Source: Shewanella intestini (GTDB lineage Bacteria; Pseudomonadota; Gammaproteobacteria; Enterobacterales; Shewanellaceae). Taken from it: a stretch of 64,000 bases of DNA. Positions 25,850 to 35,421 of the stretch are shown here, in pieces. Where the stretch lies: assembly GCF_018221465.1 (NCBI RefSeq), contig NZ_JAAIKR010000006.1, forward strand, positions 1 to 64,000, read 5' to 3'. Every line of letters begins with the position of its first letter. Positions within the stretch are counted from its first letter, which is position 1. The position numbers and the translations under genes were made by a program. The notes beneath the pieces are model-generated. The model was not told the origin of the DNA, made no database searches, and was given only the letters and a program-made list of their open reading frames with translations.

Positions 25850-26764
25850 ATGAAACAACTAAAACGTGTGAGTCTATTTCTCATCATGGTGACTAGCTTT
25901 TTAGCTGGGAGCATTAATGCTCAACCGATTGATAAATTGATTGAAAAGTTTGAACAAGGCGCTTATTCCAAACGCGGTGCTGACGGCTGCCTTATGTGTC
26001 ATAAACGCGCTGACAAAGTGATGGCTATCTTTGATGGTGTGCATGGACAAGTGATCAATGAATCTAGCGTAATGGCACAATTGCAGTGCGAAGCTTGTCA
26101 CGGCCCGCAAGGTAAACATCGCGGTAAAAACGAGCCGATGTTGTCTTTTGGTGATGACTCACCGTTAACAGCGCAAATGCAAAATTCAGTGTGTATTGCT
26201 TGTCATAATGACACTGAGCGAAACGCATGGCATTCATCAGCCCATGTTGATAATGACATCACTTGCGTGAGTTGCCACCAAGTACATGTTGCTAACGACC
26301 CTGTGATGGAAAAACGTGACCAACCTCAGGTGTGTGCTAATTGCCATATAAAGGTAAATGCCGACAGCCATAAACGCAGCAGCCATCCTATTGATAACGG
26401 CACTATGCAATGCAGTGATTGCCACAATCCCCACGGTTCAATGAGCGACAGTGATTTAACCGGCTTTAATGTTAATCAAACTTGCTTTAGCTGTCATGCA
26501 GACAAGCGCGGGCCATTTTTATGGGAACACGCGCCAGTGATGGAAAACTGTAGTCATTGTCATGAACCTCACGGCAGCGTTAATGAGTCGCTACTTAAAT
26601 CTCGGGTGCCAGTATTGTGCAAACAATGCCACGCCGGAGACATCCATGCGTCAACTCAACCTGGTGACAACCAAAGTATTCAAACAGGCGGTCAAGGTTG
26701 CTTAAATTGTCATAGCCAAATACACGGTTCTAACCATTCTTCTGGCAAAGCATTGCAGTTTTAA
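25850..26764 (+). CDS. MtrA/DmsE-family periplasmic decahaem cytochrome
   Basis: 304 residues with a signal peptide ([20 protein letters not shown]). Ten CxxCH haem sites are visible in order: CLMCH, CEACH, CIACH, CVSCH, CANCH, CSDCH, CFSCH, CSHCH, CKQCH and CLNCH. Haem number, length and spacing match MtrA, MtrD and DmsE, which carry electrons through an outer-membrane MtrB barrel. I chose the ATG at 25850 because it gives a normal signal peptide; an in-frame ATG at 25817 would add 11 residues. The mtrB-like gene follows after 11 bases. No OmcA/MtrC-type surface cytochrome, DMSO reductase or CymA gene is adjacent. Confidence 0.93.
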   Translation: MKQLKRVSLFLIMVTSFLAGSINAQPIDKLIEKFEQGAYSKRGADGCLMCHKRADKVMAIFDGVHGQVINESSVMAQLQCEACHGPQGKHRGKNEPMLSFGDDSPLTAQMQNSVCIACHNDTERNAWHSSAHVDNDITCVSCHQVHVANDPVMEKRDQPQVCANCHIKVNADSHKRSSHPIDNGTMQCSDCHNPHGSMSDSDLTGFNVNQTCFSCHADKRGPFLWEHAPVMENCSHCHEPHGSVNESLLKSRVPVLCKQCHAGDIHASTQPGDNQSIQTGGQGCLNCHSQIHGSNHSSGKALQF

Positions 26765-26775
26765 AGGATTATCTG

Positions 26776-28785
26776 ATGAAATTTAAATTGAGTGTAGTTT
26801 CGCTTGCAGTAGCGAGTATGAGCAGCAGTGCAATGGCGTTTGATTTTGGGGTCACCGCAGCCAATGACGCCCAAGCTAAAAGTGCAAATTGGAAATGTGC
26901 CCAATGTGCACCTAAACAAGCCCTTATTGGCAAGGTTGAAATTGAAGCAGGTAATGTCAACCATGACGATTCACACGCTGTTAATACCCTCAAATATAAG
27001 GATGGCGCGGCGGCAGGTATCAACGCGAATTTAGTCGTGAATAAACAAGGTTATCGCACCCAACTAGAGACAGATGCGCTGGGGAGTGAACAAGCTCAAG
27101 CTAGCATCAAAACCGGTTATGTCGGGCGCTGGTCAGTTGAAGCGCATGTTGACGACAAGCAAAAAAATAGCGCTGATAACGCTCAAAGTCATTGGCATAG
27201 CCAAAATGGTGACTTTATTCACAGCGAAGAACCATTGGCACAGTCGTTAGCATTAAACCGTAAAAAGTATCAATTAGGGGCGAATTTTCAGCAACATAAC
27301 TATGGCAGTTATGTGACCTATTCAACCGAAGACAAAACCGGAAAGCAGCTAAGCAGTGTCAGCAATGGGCATATTATCGCGATGAACCTTGCTGCCCCCG
27401 TTGATACGCGCACTCAAAACTTAAGTGCTGGGCTTAGTGTTAAAGGCGATAATTGGTTTTCAGAAATCAATTATCAAGGCAGTTGGTTTGCTAATAATAT
27501 TGACTCGTTAACCTTGGCTGATAGTGAATACTTAAGCGTGTCACAACCTGCGGATAATCAGTCTCACTTTGTCAGTATGTTGGGGCATTATCGCTTTACT
27601 GACACCTATGTCAGTGGCCGAGTGGTCACTGGCAACATGGTACAAAAAAGTGAACTTATTACTTTTAGTGGTAGTGCTGAAAACTCTGCACAGGCACATG
27701 TTGAAGTCGATACCCTTGATGCTAATCTCAAACTGTCTACCACCGCGGTTGCAGGGCTTCGGATTACAGGCGCTATTGATTATGCCGAGCGAGATAATCG
27801 CAGTGATATCAATCAATATGAGCAATTTCGCTTCAATAGTTTAACGGCTGAATTAGTGGAAAATAGAACCTATGACACCACTCGTGCAGCTTATAAATTG
27901 AGCGGCAGCTACCCGTTAGCTAAAGGTCAAAAGTTAGATGCGGGAATAGAGCGCGTTGATACCAAGCGTACTGAGCAAGACCGTGAAAACACCCATGATA
28001 ATTTATTGTGGGCACAATGGCGTACAAGCGCATGGTCTAAATGGGATATTCGCTTAAAAGCCAGTTATGGCGACAAAGGTGGCTCGGCATTTTTATATGA
28101 TGACGCCGCGGCAACCAACGAAGGTGAATTAATGCGCAAGTATTATTTAGCCGATAAAAAAACCACTCGAGCCGATATATTTACCACGCATATGCCAATC
28201 GACAGTTTGTCAATTAACATGCAAGCGCATTACGCCATTGATGACTATACCAACACGCAAGTTGGTCTAGTTGAGTCAATCGATTACGGTGTACAAGCGG
28301 GGTTAAATTGGCAAACCAATGATGACGTTAGTATAAATGTCGATGGTGGATACCAATGGATTGATAACCAACAAGCCAGCGCCCGCAATAATTATGCAAG
28401 TTACTGGCAAGCCGATACTGCTGAAGAGTTTGGTTTTGCAGGGCTTGGTTTTACTTATACTGGTTTGAGCGACTTTGGGTTAACCATCGGCGGGGATTAT
28501 CATTATGCGTTGTCATTTAGTGACAGCCAAACTGAGGGGCAAGATATCTTTGGTTTGTATGAATCAAGCAGTCATCATGCAACTTTATATGCCAATTATG
28601 GTTTATCAAGCACCATGACCTTAGGGTTACGTTATGAAGTGGAGCGTTATAAAAGTGCTGACGATACCCAGTTGCCTACTGAATATTACCCCGGTAGTGG
28701 GCCAACAGGATTAACAACATTAGGTGAACTAAACCACGATTATACGGCGCACTTAGTGATGGCTAGCTTTCGTTATCAATTTTAG
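26776..28785 (+). CDS. MtrB/PioB-family outer-membrane barrel
   Basis: 669 residues with a signal peptide (ends SSAMA). The short segment NWKCAQCAPK holds C41 and C44, the CxxC pair conserved in MtrB proteins of gammaproteobacteria. The remaining sequence is a large beta-barrel of alternating residues and ends with an aromatic, ASFRYQF, as outer-membrane proteins do. Length fits MtrB and DmsF (about 650-700). It should form the sheath through which the decahaem protein next door passes electrons. AAGGA lies before the ATG. A strong terminator follows, so the operon has only these two genes. Confidence 0.92.
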   Translation: MKFKLSVVSLAVASMSSSAMAFDFGVTAANDAQAKSANWKCAQCAPKQALIGKVEIEAGNVNHDDSHAVNTLKYKDGAAAGINANLVVNKQGYRTQLETDALGSEQAQASIKTGYVGRWSVEAHVDDKQKNSADNAQSHWHSQNGDFIHSEEPLAQSLALNRKKYQLGANFQQHNYGSYVTYSTEDKTGKQLSSVSNGHIIAMNLAAPVDTRTQNLSAGLSVKGDNWFSEINYQGSWFANNIDSLTLADSEYLSVSQPADNQSHFVSMLGHYRFTDTYVSGRVVTGNMVQKSELITFSGSAENSAQAHVEVDTLDANLKLSTTAVAGLRITGAIDYAERDNRSDINQYEQFRFNSLTAELVENRTYDTTRAAYKLSGSYPLAKGQKLDAGIERVDTKRTEQDRENTHDNLLWAQWRTSAWSKWDIRLKASYGDKGGSAFLYDDAAATNEGELMRKYYLADKKTTRADIFTTHMPIDSLSINMQAHYAIDDYTNTQVGLVESIDYGVQAGLNWQTNDDVSINVDGGYQWIDNQQASARNNYASYWQADTAEEFGFAGLGFTYTGLSDFGLTIGGDYHYALSFSDSQTEGQDIFGLYESSSHHATLYANYGLSSTMTLGLRYEVERYKSADDTQLPTEYYPGSGPTGLTTLGELNHDYTAHLVMASFRYQF

Positions 28786-28854
28786 CGACTAGCTAAAATA
28801 GCTAGGGGTGCTGAATTATTTGAAAGGTGGGTAAACATATCTCAGAGGCTTATA

Positions 28855-28893
28855 AAAAGCGATAACATGGCTTGTCTTGTTATCGTTTTTTTT
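28855..28893 (+). terminator. Terminator after mtrB-like gene
   Basis: A stem of about ten pairs, AGCGATAACA / TGTTATCGT, followed by eight T or more. Confidence 0.88.
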
Positions 28894-29336
28894 ATGGATA
28901 CTTAATTTGTTAAATTAAGCCCTGATTAAATGGTATATACCCATTGATGATATTTAATAATAAATGCATTCGTTGACTATTTATTCAATAGATTGTATTG
29001 CTTGTTAGTGTGCTTTTTTGAAAGCTAATAAGTTAATTTGAGCGGTTGCTATATTAATGAAAACTAATTGATTGAGCAGGTAGCTTGTTTTTATGATAGT
29101 TGTTTAAGTGATGATTTTTAATGTGTTTATAGCGAGTAATATCACGGTGTGATGCCGGGTTTTATGCTGGCTAATATACGCTGTAATGATTGTTGTAAGT
29201 TGTTTTATAAATTAAATTTTATTTTGTTTTGATGTTTTTGTAAATAATTTAAAGAGTGTGAGGTTACTCATGTTTGCACTTCTAATGTTAAAAAAAGCTT
29301 AAGTTTTAATTAATTGTTTTTATGTAAAATTTATAT
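28894..29336 (+). other. AT-rich region upstream of LuxR-type pair
   Basis: About 440 bases, strongly AT-rich, with no convincing gene. It must hold the promoter of the two regulators. The repeated T-rich tracts suggest bent DNA or a silenced region, but no specific site was recognised. Confidence 0.4.
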
Positions 29337-30023
29337 ATGAAAACGGTATTAGAAAAAGAGCTCAACGAAATAGCAAAAAAATTTGGCGCGGAAAAATGCG
29401 CAGTATTTTTCCGTTTAAATTCTGATGAACAACCTGTCGAAGTTAAGACATCGATAATGACAGTGGTAGTGAATGATCGTAACGCTGAAGACGAAATGTG
29501 TTTAGAATATTGTAATACATTTAAAATGAGCGCTAAGTCATTATCTTTATCAAAGCAAAATACCAGTAAGTTTGTATTCAGAAAATCGTTTTCCTCTTTA
29601 GGCACTAATGTATTGTCAATTGATATTCCGTTACTTATTGCTGAAAGAATTTCCGTACGCTTTATTTTTTTATCTAGTCATAGTTTTAACCAGGAACTAA
29701 TTGAGCAAAGTGATTTTGCTCAAGCTAAATTGCTCAATTGCGCGCTTTTTTTGAACAATAAATACAGCCTTATTTCGAACATGTTACTTGATTGCGGTAT
29801 GCTTAATCCTAAGTTACTCAATATTATTAGCATGGTTGCCAATGGTACTTCTCGAGATGATATTTCTGAAATAATGAACTTGTCTGTTAGAGGTGTCGAT
29901 TATTATATCGACATGGCTAAACAAATTTTTGACGCAAAAACAATGCCTGAGCTGGTGTACATAGCCAGTCAATACGGTTTAATACATAACGTATCTATAG
30001 AGCGTGTCTGTAATGAAGCTTAG
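29337..30023 (+). CDS. LuxR-type regulator 1 of a tandem pair
   Basis: 228 residues. The last 65 form a GerE/LuxR helix-turn-helix: LLNIISMVANGTSRDDISEI, then MNLSVRGVDYYIDMAKQIFD. The motif has VRGVDYYI where most LuxR proteins have xxTVxxHl. The N-terminal 150 residues are a possible ligand-binding domain, but I do not see the conserved Trp and Asp residues of acyl-homoserine-lactone binders. No autoinducer synthase is nearby. Base composition is AT-rich. The gene overlaps the next regulator by 11 bases. Confidence 0.72.
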   Translation: MKTVLEKELNEIAKKFGAEKCAVFFRLNSDEQPVEVKTSIMTVVVNDRNAEDEMCLEYCNTFKMSAKSLSLSKQNTSKFVFRKSFSSLGTNVLSIDIPLLIAERISVRFIFLSSHSFNQELIEQSDFAQAKLLNCALFLNNKYSLISNMLLDCGMLNPKLLNIISMVANGTSRDDISEIMNLSVRGVDYYIDMAKQIFDAKTMPELVYIASQYGLIHNVSIERVCNEA

Positions 30024-30708
30024 TACTATTCTTGCTGAATTTTCAAGCCATTATGGTATTTGCGATACCATGTTTGCCTTGGATATCAATAACGAAAAAA
30101 TGTTCAATAGCTTAGCTAAAATCAAAAAAACACCTTCAAGAAGTAACATTCTTTCCAGCTCGTTAAATGCCAGCCAATACAGTATAGAAAGCAGAAAAAA
30201 GTGGTCTAAAGTTGATCCCAATTTGCAAATGTCTTTGACTAACCCAATGCACCATTGGGATTACAGCTCTTGGCCTGAAGAACAACATAGCCCTCAAGAT
30301 TCATTAACCAAATATGGTTATGAAACTAAAGTGTCGGTTGAAACACCGTGCATGTTAAATACCAATTGGATTGGCCGATTCTATTTGGTGACTAAAAATA
30401 TTGATCAATTAGAGAATCCGCGTTTTATTAAAAAGATTGACAGTGACTTACGGGATATTCATTACATGATCATGACAAAGGAAATGAATTATTTAAATCC
30501 ATTTTCTGATTACCGAGTTATAAAAGAACGCGACAAGAAAATATTAGCCATGATCTCTCAAGGGCGCAGCCGCGAACATATTGCTAATGAATGTTATTTA
30601 ACCCCTCGTGGGGTAGATTATTGTGTGCAACAACTTAAAAAGAAGTTAGGGGCAAGTAATTATGCTAACTTGATTAAAATAGCCTCTCAAAACTACCTTA
30701 TTGAATAA
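30013..30708 (+). CDS. LuxR-type regulator 2 of a tandem pair
   Basis: 231 residues from the ATG at 30013, which lies inside the last codons of regulator 1 (an in-frame GTG at 30004 is an alternative). The C-terminal helix-turn-helix reads KKILAMISQGRSREHIANEC followed by YLTPRGVDYCVQQLKKKLGA, clearly related to that of regulator 1 (both have RGVDY). The N-terminal half has several Trp residues (HHWDYSSWPEE, NTNWIGRFY) in a region that could bind a ligand. The two may act together as a heterodimer or have arisen by duplication; both are inference. Confidence 0.75.
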   Translation: MKLSTILAEFSSHYGICDTMFALDINNEKMFNSLAKIKKTPSRSNILSSSLNASQYSIESRKKWSKVDPNLQMSLTNPMHHWDYSSWPEEQHSPQDSLTKYGYETKVSVETPCMLNTNWIGRFYLVTKNIDQLENPRFIKKIDSDLRDIHYMIMTKEMNYLNPFSDYRVIKERDKKILAMISQGRSREHIANECYLTPRGVDYCVQQLKKKLGASNYANLIKIASQNYLIE

Positions 30709-31269
30709 AAAGGTTGTTAAATAACAATAATATTGAATGCTGTTAACGTGTTTTTTAATGGTGAGTCACTTTTCGTTTTGCGACAGTATTTTTCGTTTTT
30801 TATTTTACGATATTAACATGACCAATGCATAATCGCCTTTATTCTCTATGGCCTCTATTCCGTCTTTACTGCGTTAACTCTTTGTTGGCTTCATTGTCAT
30901 TGCTTTTATTAGCTTGGTTGCTAACTAGCTTGTTTTTACATTAGTTGTTTTTATATTAGTTGTTTTTACATTGATTGTTTGCAAATAACTTATTCCTAAT
31001 TTCTTTTATAATTATACGTTTATTTTTTATAGTCAGCTTATTCTTCCATGCGTTAACTCGTGGTTATTTTAGTCATTCCCTTGTTTTATTTGCCATATAC
31101 CGTGGGCATTGATTTTATTTTAATGGTTAAGCGATTGACTCCTCGTTGATATTTTTTACGGTATTTACCGGCAGGTTTTATTACCTATGTCGTTACAATC
31201 AATCAGCGCTGCGTTGTTGATTTATGGGGTTATATTGCTGTCATTTATCAGTTTAGGCGGTTTATTGCC
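30709..31269. other. AT-rich intergenic region
   Basis: About 560 bases between the regulators and the end of the cobalamin operon. Apart from the short T-rich tandem repeat at 30926-30981, I see no gene or terminator. A 39-codon hydrophobic frame at 31187-31306 overlaps cobO on the other strand and is not supported. Confidence 0.4.
30926..30981 (+). repeat. 15-bp T-rich tandem repeat
   Basis: Three copies of TAGTTGTTTTTACAT with small changes, plus a decayed fourth (TGATTGTTTGC). Confidence 0.75.
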
Positions 31270-31854
31270 TCACCAATCAAGGCCTATACGGGCTTTTAAT
31301 CCCTGAGCAAAGGCGTGTTTTTCTGGCCTAATTTCACTAACCGTATCGGCATATTCTTTGAGTTTACGGTGTGCGGCTCTGCCAGTAATGATGACTGTCA
31401 TCTGTGTGGGTCTTGTTTGTAGTGCGTTTAGTATGTCATCTAATTCAATAAATCCCCAGGTGATCATATAAGTTAACTCATCGAGTAACACCATATCTAA
31501 CAGAGGTTCGGCAAGTAAGGTTTTGGCATGCGCCCAAGCCAATTGTGCTGCTTGTTTATCGGCTTGTTTGTCTTCACTATTCCAACTAAAGCCCGTGTTC
31601 ATGGTGTGCACTTCTATGCCCAACTGTGTCAGTAAACTACGTTCACCACAGGCGCGTTCGCCTTTGACAAACTGCACCGCTGCAACGCGCTGCTGGTGGC
31701 CTAATGCTCTAAAAATAGTACCAAAACCAGCGGTGGTTTTCCCTTTGCCATTACCAGTAATAATTAATATTTGGCCGCGCTCTTGCTGTGCGTTTTCAAT
31801 AGCAGTTGCGACATTTTGCTTTTGAATTTGTTGTTGCTTGGGGTTGTAACTCAT
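31270..31854 (-). CDS. cobO: Cob(I)yrinic acid a,c-diamide adenosyltransferase
   Basis: 194 residues. The P-loop GNGKGKTT and the following TAGFGTIFRALGHQQRVAAV match CobO/BtuR, as do VQFVKGERACGE and LLDELTYM. The enzyme transfers the 5'-deoxyadenosyl group of ATP to cobalt of cob(I)alamin or a precursor, in the cytosol. The start overlaps the cobS stop by four bases (ATGA). It is the last gene of the twelve-gene cobalamin operon. Length is normal (about 196 in E. coli BtuR). Confidence 0.95.
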   Translation of the reverse strand: MSYNPKQQQIQKQNVATAIENAQQERGQILIITGNGKGKTTAGFGTIFRALGHQQRVAAVQFVKGERACGERSLLTQLGIEVHTMNTGFSWNSEDKQADKQAAQLAWAHAKTLLAEPLLDMVLLDELTYMITWGFIELDDILNALQTRPTQMTVIITGRAAHRKLKEYADTVSEIRPEKHAFAQGLKARIGLDW

Positions 31855-32621
31855 ATTGTCACCGTTTGAACATGGTAAATAACTAAGCTAATTAAGCCGG
31901 TTATTTCAATAATTTGTTGGGTCGCGCCGAGAGTATCTCCGGTGTAACCTTGAATATGGCGTTTCATTAATTGAATTAACATCCAAAAACTGACCAACCA
32001 AATGGACAATAGTAATGGAATGACATTTAGCGGCAGTAATAGCAGCGGCAAGGCACCACAACTAAGCAGTATCAATTGATTTTTAAAGCTGACTTGGGCA
32101 TTTTTTTGTGGGGTTTTATTATTATCGCCCGCTCTGGCATAAGGCAGAAATTGCATCACACAACCTGCAATGGCGCGGCTAGTGCTGTGACAAACAATTA
32201 ACCCCACACAGGCTAAAGCTAAGGGCAGCTGTACTAGGGCGGCCATTTTAATGCTAAAGCTGGCTATTAATGCCAGCACCCCGTAAGTCCCTATTTGGCT
32301 GTCTTTCATAATGGCCAGTTTGCGGCTTTTTTCCCAGCCGCCACCAAACCCATCGGCCATATCGGCAAGGCCGTCTTCATGAAATGCGCCAGTAAAACAT
32401 ATCAGTATGACTAAGGTTAACGCTGCGGCGAGTAACTCACCCAAAATCGGCGTTAAACCATATAAAAGCCCCGCACCGAGACTACCAATAAATATCCCAA
32501 TAAGGGCAAACCACCGGCTGGCTTTAGCAATGGCAATATTGTCATTGATCACCCACACGGGCATAGGTAGACGAGTTAAAAAGCTTGCTGCGGCTAATAC
32601 TTCACTGGCATATTTTTTCAT
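31851..32621 (-). CDS. cobS: Adenosylcobinamide-GDP ribazoletransferase
   Basis: 256 residues with several membrane segments. AASFLTRLPMPVW near the N-terminus, GAFHEDGLADMADGFGGGWE and SQIGTYGVLAL are signatures of CobS. The enzyme joins adenosylcobinamide-GDP with alpha-ribazole to make adenosylcobalamin (phosphate) at the inner membrane. It overlaps cobB upstream and cobO downstream by four bases each, so translation is coupled. Confidence 0.95.
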   Translation of the reverse strand: MKKYASEVLAAASFLTRLPMPVWVINDNIAIAKASRWFALIGIFIGSLGAGLLYGLTPILGELLAAALTLVILICFTGAFHEDGLADMADGFGGGWEKSRKLAIMKDSQIGTYGVLALIASFSIKMAALVQLPLALACVGLIVCHSTSRAIAGCVMQFLPYARAGDNNKTPQKNAQVSFKNQLILLSCGALPLLLLPLNVIPLLLSIWLVSFWMLIQLMKRHIQGYTGDTLGATQQIIEITGLISLVIYHVQTVTI

Positions 32622-33970
32622 TCGCTTGGCTCAATAATCGAGTCAAATTGACCGTTAAATAGTGCGGCGATTAACGCCGGTGCGCTAGGGAAATACCAAT
32701 GTACATAGGATGCGAGTATGTTGTTATGCCAAAACACTGGCTCTTGCATTTGGGTTTTGCCCGCTTGGGTTGCGATGGCAATGGTTTGTAGATCAACTTG
32801 GCTTTTTGAGTAGTGAAAGCAATGGCCTGTCAGCTGATGTTCGCCCAGTTTAGCGGTTAACATGCCAAGCCCTTGGAAACGTTTTTGCATGACAGCTTTA
32901 CCGGGGATAGCACCCGTTAACTGGGCGGAGTCGGTGTCTTTATTGGTTAGTTCTTCTAGCAAATACAACATGCCGCCACATTCAGCTAATGTCGGTTTTT
33001 GGGCATGAATATGCTCAATAATGGATTGCTGCATCGCCTTGTTTTGGCTTAACGCCGTTAAATGCAGTTCAGGGTAGCCGCCGGGTAAATACAGGCTGTC
33101 AGCTTTAGGCAGTGCTGCGTCATGTAATACTGAGAAATAACGAATGTTAGCGCCCAGTTGCTCAAGCAACGTGATGTTGTCGCGGTAGATAAATGTAAAC
33201 GCGGCATCTTTGGCTACGGCAATGGTTTTACCTGCTAATGGCTGCGCCATGGGGGTATTGTTAAGAAAGTCACCGCAAGCGCTTTGCGGCGCCTCAAAAG
33301 CAATGGGTTCTGGTAACGGTAGGGCGCAGTTTTCCCCCAATACTTGGGCGACGTGGTCGAGCCATTGATCCAGGCCGTCTATTTCATTTGCTTGAATTAA
33401 ACCTAAGTGTCTCTCTGGCAGGGCAAGGCTTGGATCGCGCGGCATTGCGCCGCAAAATGCTATTTCTGCAGGCAGACTGTCTTTAAGCATTTGGGTATGA
33501 CCGGGGCTTCCAACAAAGTTGGCGATCACACCGAATAAATTGGCGTCTTTATTGTAGTTAGCCAAACCATAGGCGATTGCACCAAAGGTTTGTGCCATTT
33601 TGGCGGCATTGATCACGGCGAGTAAGGGGATGCCAAATTTCATCGCTAATGCCGCGCTACTATTAATGCCGTCGTACATGCCCATGACGCCTTCAATAAT
33701 AATTAAGTCAGCTTCTTTTGCGGCAAGGTAAATATGTTGTTTGCAAATATCTTCACCCAGCATGCCTAGGTCTAATTGGTATGCGGGTTGACCGCTGGCA
33801 AATTCATGAAAAATAGGGTCAATAAAGTCTGGGCCCGACTTAAAAACGCGGACTTTTTTGCCTTGGTTACGCCAGTATCTTGCCATAGCGGCAACCAAGG
33901 TGGTTTTGCCACTGTCGCTTGATGGCGCAGTGACAAATAATGCCGGACAGTAAGCGGTTGCTGAGGTCAT
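32618..33970 (-). CDS. cobB: Cobyrinic acid a,c-diamide synthase
   Basis: 450 residues. The N-terminal dethiobiotin-synthetase-like domain starts FVTAPSSDSGKTTLVAAMAR with its P-loop, and IIEGVMGMYDG is the conserved Walker-B-like segment. The C-terminal glutamine amidotransferase domain carries the catalytic Cys in LAECGGMLYL and ends with the HYSK and HWYFPS regions. It amidates the a and c side chains of cobyrinic acid using glutamine and ATP. CbiA is the equivalent name in the anaerobic pathway. The start overlaps the cobQ stop by one base. Confidence 0.93.
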   Translation of the reverse strand: MTSATAYCPALFVTAPSSDSGKTTLVAAMARYWRNQGKKVRVFKSGPDFIDPIFHEFASGQPAYQLDLGMLGEDICKQHIYLAAKEADLIIIEGVMGMYDGINSSAALAMKFGIPLLAVINAAKMAQTFGAIAYGLANYNKDANLFGVIANFVGSPGHTQMLKDSLPAEIAFCGAMPRDPSLALPERHLGLIQANEIDGLDQWLDHVAQVLGENCALPLPEPIAFEAPQSACGDFLNNTPMAQPLAGKTIAVAKDAAFTFIYRDNITLLEQLGANIRYFSVLHDAALPKADSLYLPGGYPELHLTALSQNKAMQQSIIEHIHAQKPTLAECGGMLYLLEELTNKDTDSAQLTGAIPGKAVMQKRFQGLGMLTAKLGEHQLTGHCFHYSKSQVDLQTIAIATQAGKTQMQEPVFWHNNILASYVHWYFPSAPALIAALFNGQFDSIIEPSE

Positions 33971-35421
33971 TATTTTGTTCCTTTTAGGTCGCCAAACAAC
34001 AGATTTAAATCTAGCGATTGCTCTAAGCTGTCGGCTAAACGATTGAGGTTTTGCTCGCGCAGTGCTGACATGTCTTGTGCTTTTTGGTGCTGGTAACCCG
34101 CCCAGTTGAGCAGGGCATTACAAGCTTGAGGTTCATCAAAAATACCATGCAGGTAGCTACCAAACACTTGCTCGGTGAGTGCGCCGTCGGCTTGCTCATT
34201 AAGAGTTATCGGTTGGGTTTCATTTACCTGTGATATCCCGGCGTGAATTTCATAGCCACGAACAGGCACGGTTTGGTGGTTTATTTGTAATTGACCGCTG
34301 GCTTGTTGTAAGGTTTTTTGCGGCTGTAAGGTGGTGGTCATATCAAGATAACCTAAACCTTCACTGCTGCCAGCTTCGCCTTCTATGCCATCAGGGTCAT
34401 TGATCATTTTGCCGAGCATTTGGTAACCGCCACAAATACCGATAACTTTGCCACCAAAGCGTAAATGTTTGGCAATTTGTTTGTCCCAGCCTCGGCTGCG
34501 TAATGCGTTAAGATCGCCACGGACGCTTTTTGAACCCGGTAAAATGATCAGATCCGCCGCGGGCAGATCATTGCCAGGTTTTACAAAGCATAAATCAATG
34601 CCAGGGTGTAAACGTAAGGCGTCAAAGTCAGTATGGTTACTGATCCTCGGCAGTCCCGGCACAACCACTTTAAAGTGGTTACCATCATCTAATTGCTGTT
34701 GATTAATGGCATCTTCAGCTTCTAAATATAAGCCGTGTAAATACGGCACGACCCCAACAACGGGCACGCCGGTTTTCTCTGTTAACCAAGTTAGTCCGCT
34801 TTCTAGCAGTGAAATATCGCCTCTAAAGCGATTGATAATAAACCCTTTTACGAGCTTTTTTTCTTCAGCTGATAATAAGTCAAAGGTGCCGTATAAGTGT
34901 GCAAATACGCCGCCTCTATCAATGTCAGCCACAATCACCACGGGTGTTTTTGCTGCTAGGGCAAAACCCATGTTGGCAATGTCGTGTTCGCGTAAGTTGA
35001 TTTCAGCAGGGCTACCAGCGCCTTCAACCAGTCTTACATCGTGCTGCTGGCCTAAATAATCAAAGCTTTCTAGCACGAGATTCAATAATTGGGGCTTATA
35101 AGCGTGGTAACTCACGGCGTCCATGTCTTGAATGGCTTTACCGCGAATAATGACTTGGGCACCAGTGTCAGTATTGGGTTTAAGTAGCACCGGATTCATA
35201 TGCACACTCAAGGGTAAGTTACATGCTTGAGCTTGCACCGCTTGGGCGCGGCCAATTTCGCCGCCGTCGGGTGTTACTGCGCTGTTGAGCGCCATATTTT
35301 GTGGTTTAAATGGCGCAACGTTAATGCCTTTGCGGGCAAGTACCCGACATAAGCCTGCTACCATCACGCTTTTTCCGGCATCGCTGGTGGTGCCTTGCAC
35401 CATTAGTGTTAATTGACTCAT
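33970..35421 (-). CDS. cobQ: Cobyric acid synthase
   Basis: 483 residues. The N-terminal part begins [20 protein letters not shown] and [10 protein letters not shown], typical of CobQ/Cbi[13 protein letters not shown] is also a signature. The glutamine amidotransferase domain has the catalytic Cys in [12 protein letters not shown] and the His in SYLHGIFD. It amidates side chains b, d, e and g of the corrin ring. It overlaps cobT upstream by four bases. Confidence 0.95.
   Translation of the reverse strand: MSQLTLMVQGTTSDAGKSVMVAGLCRVLARKGINVAPFKPQNMALNSAVTPDGGEIGRAQAVQAQACNLPLSVHMNPVLLKPNTDTGAQVIIRGKAIQDMDAVSYHAYKPQLLNLVLESFDYLGQQHDVRLVEGAGSPAEINLREHDIANMGFALAAKTPVVIVADIDRGGVFAHLYGTFDLLSAEEKKLVKGFIINRFRGDISLLESGLTWLTEKTGVPVVGVVPYLHGLYLEAEDAINQQQLDDGNHFKVVVPGLPRISNHTDFDALRLHPGIDLCFVKPGNDLPAADLIILPGSKSVRGDLNALRSRGWDKQIAKHLRFGGKVIGICGGYQMLGKMINDPDGIEGEAGSSEGLGYLDMTTTLQPQKTLQQASGQLQINHQTVPVRGYEIHAGISQVNETQPITLNEQADGALTEQVFGSYLHGIFDEPQACNALLNWAGYQHQKAQDMSALREQNLNRLADSLEQSLDLNLLFGDLKGTK

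Noticed and set aside
31187-31306. 39-codon hydrophobic frame before the end of cobO
   Set aside because: It overlaps cobO on the other strand, has no ribosome site, and its composition fits the T-rich region.
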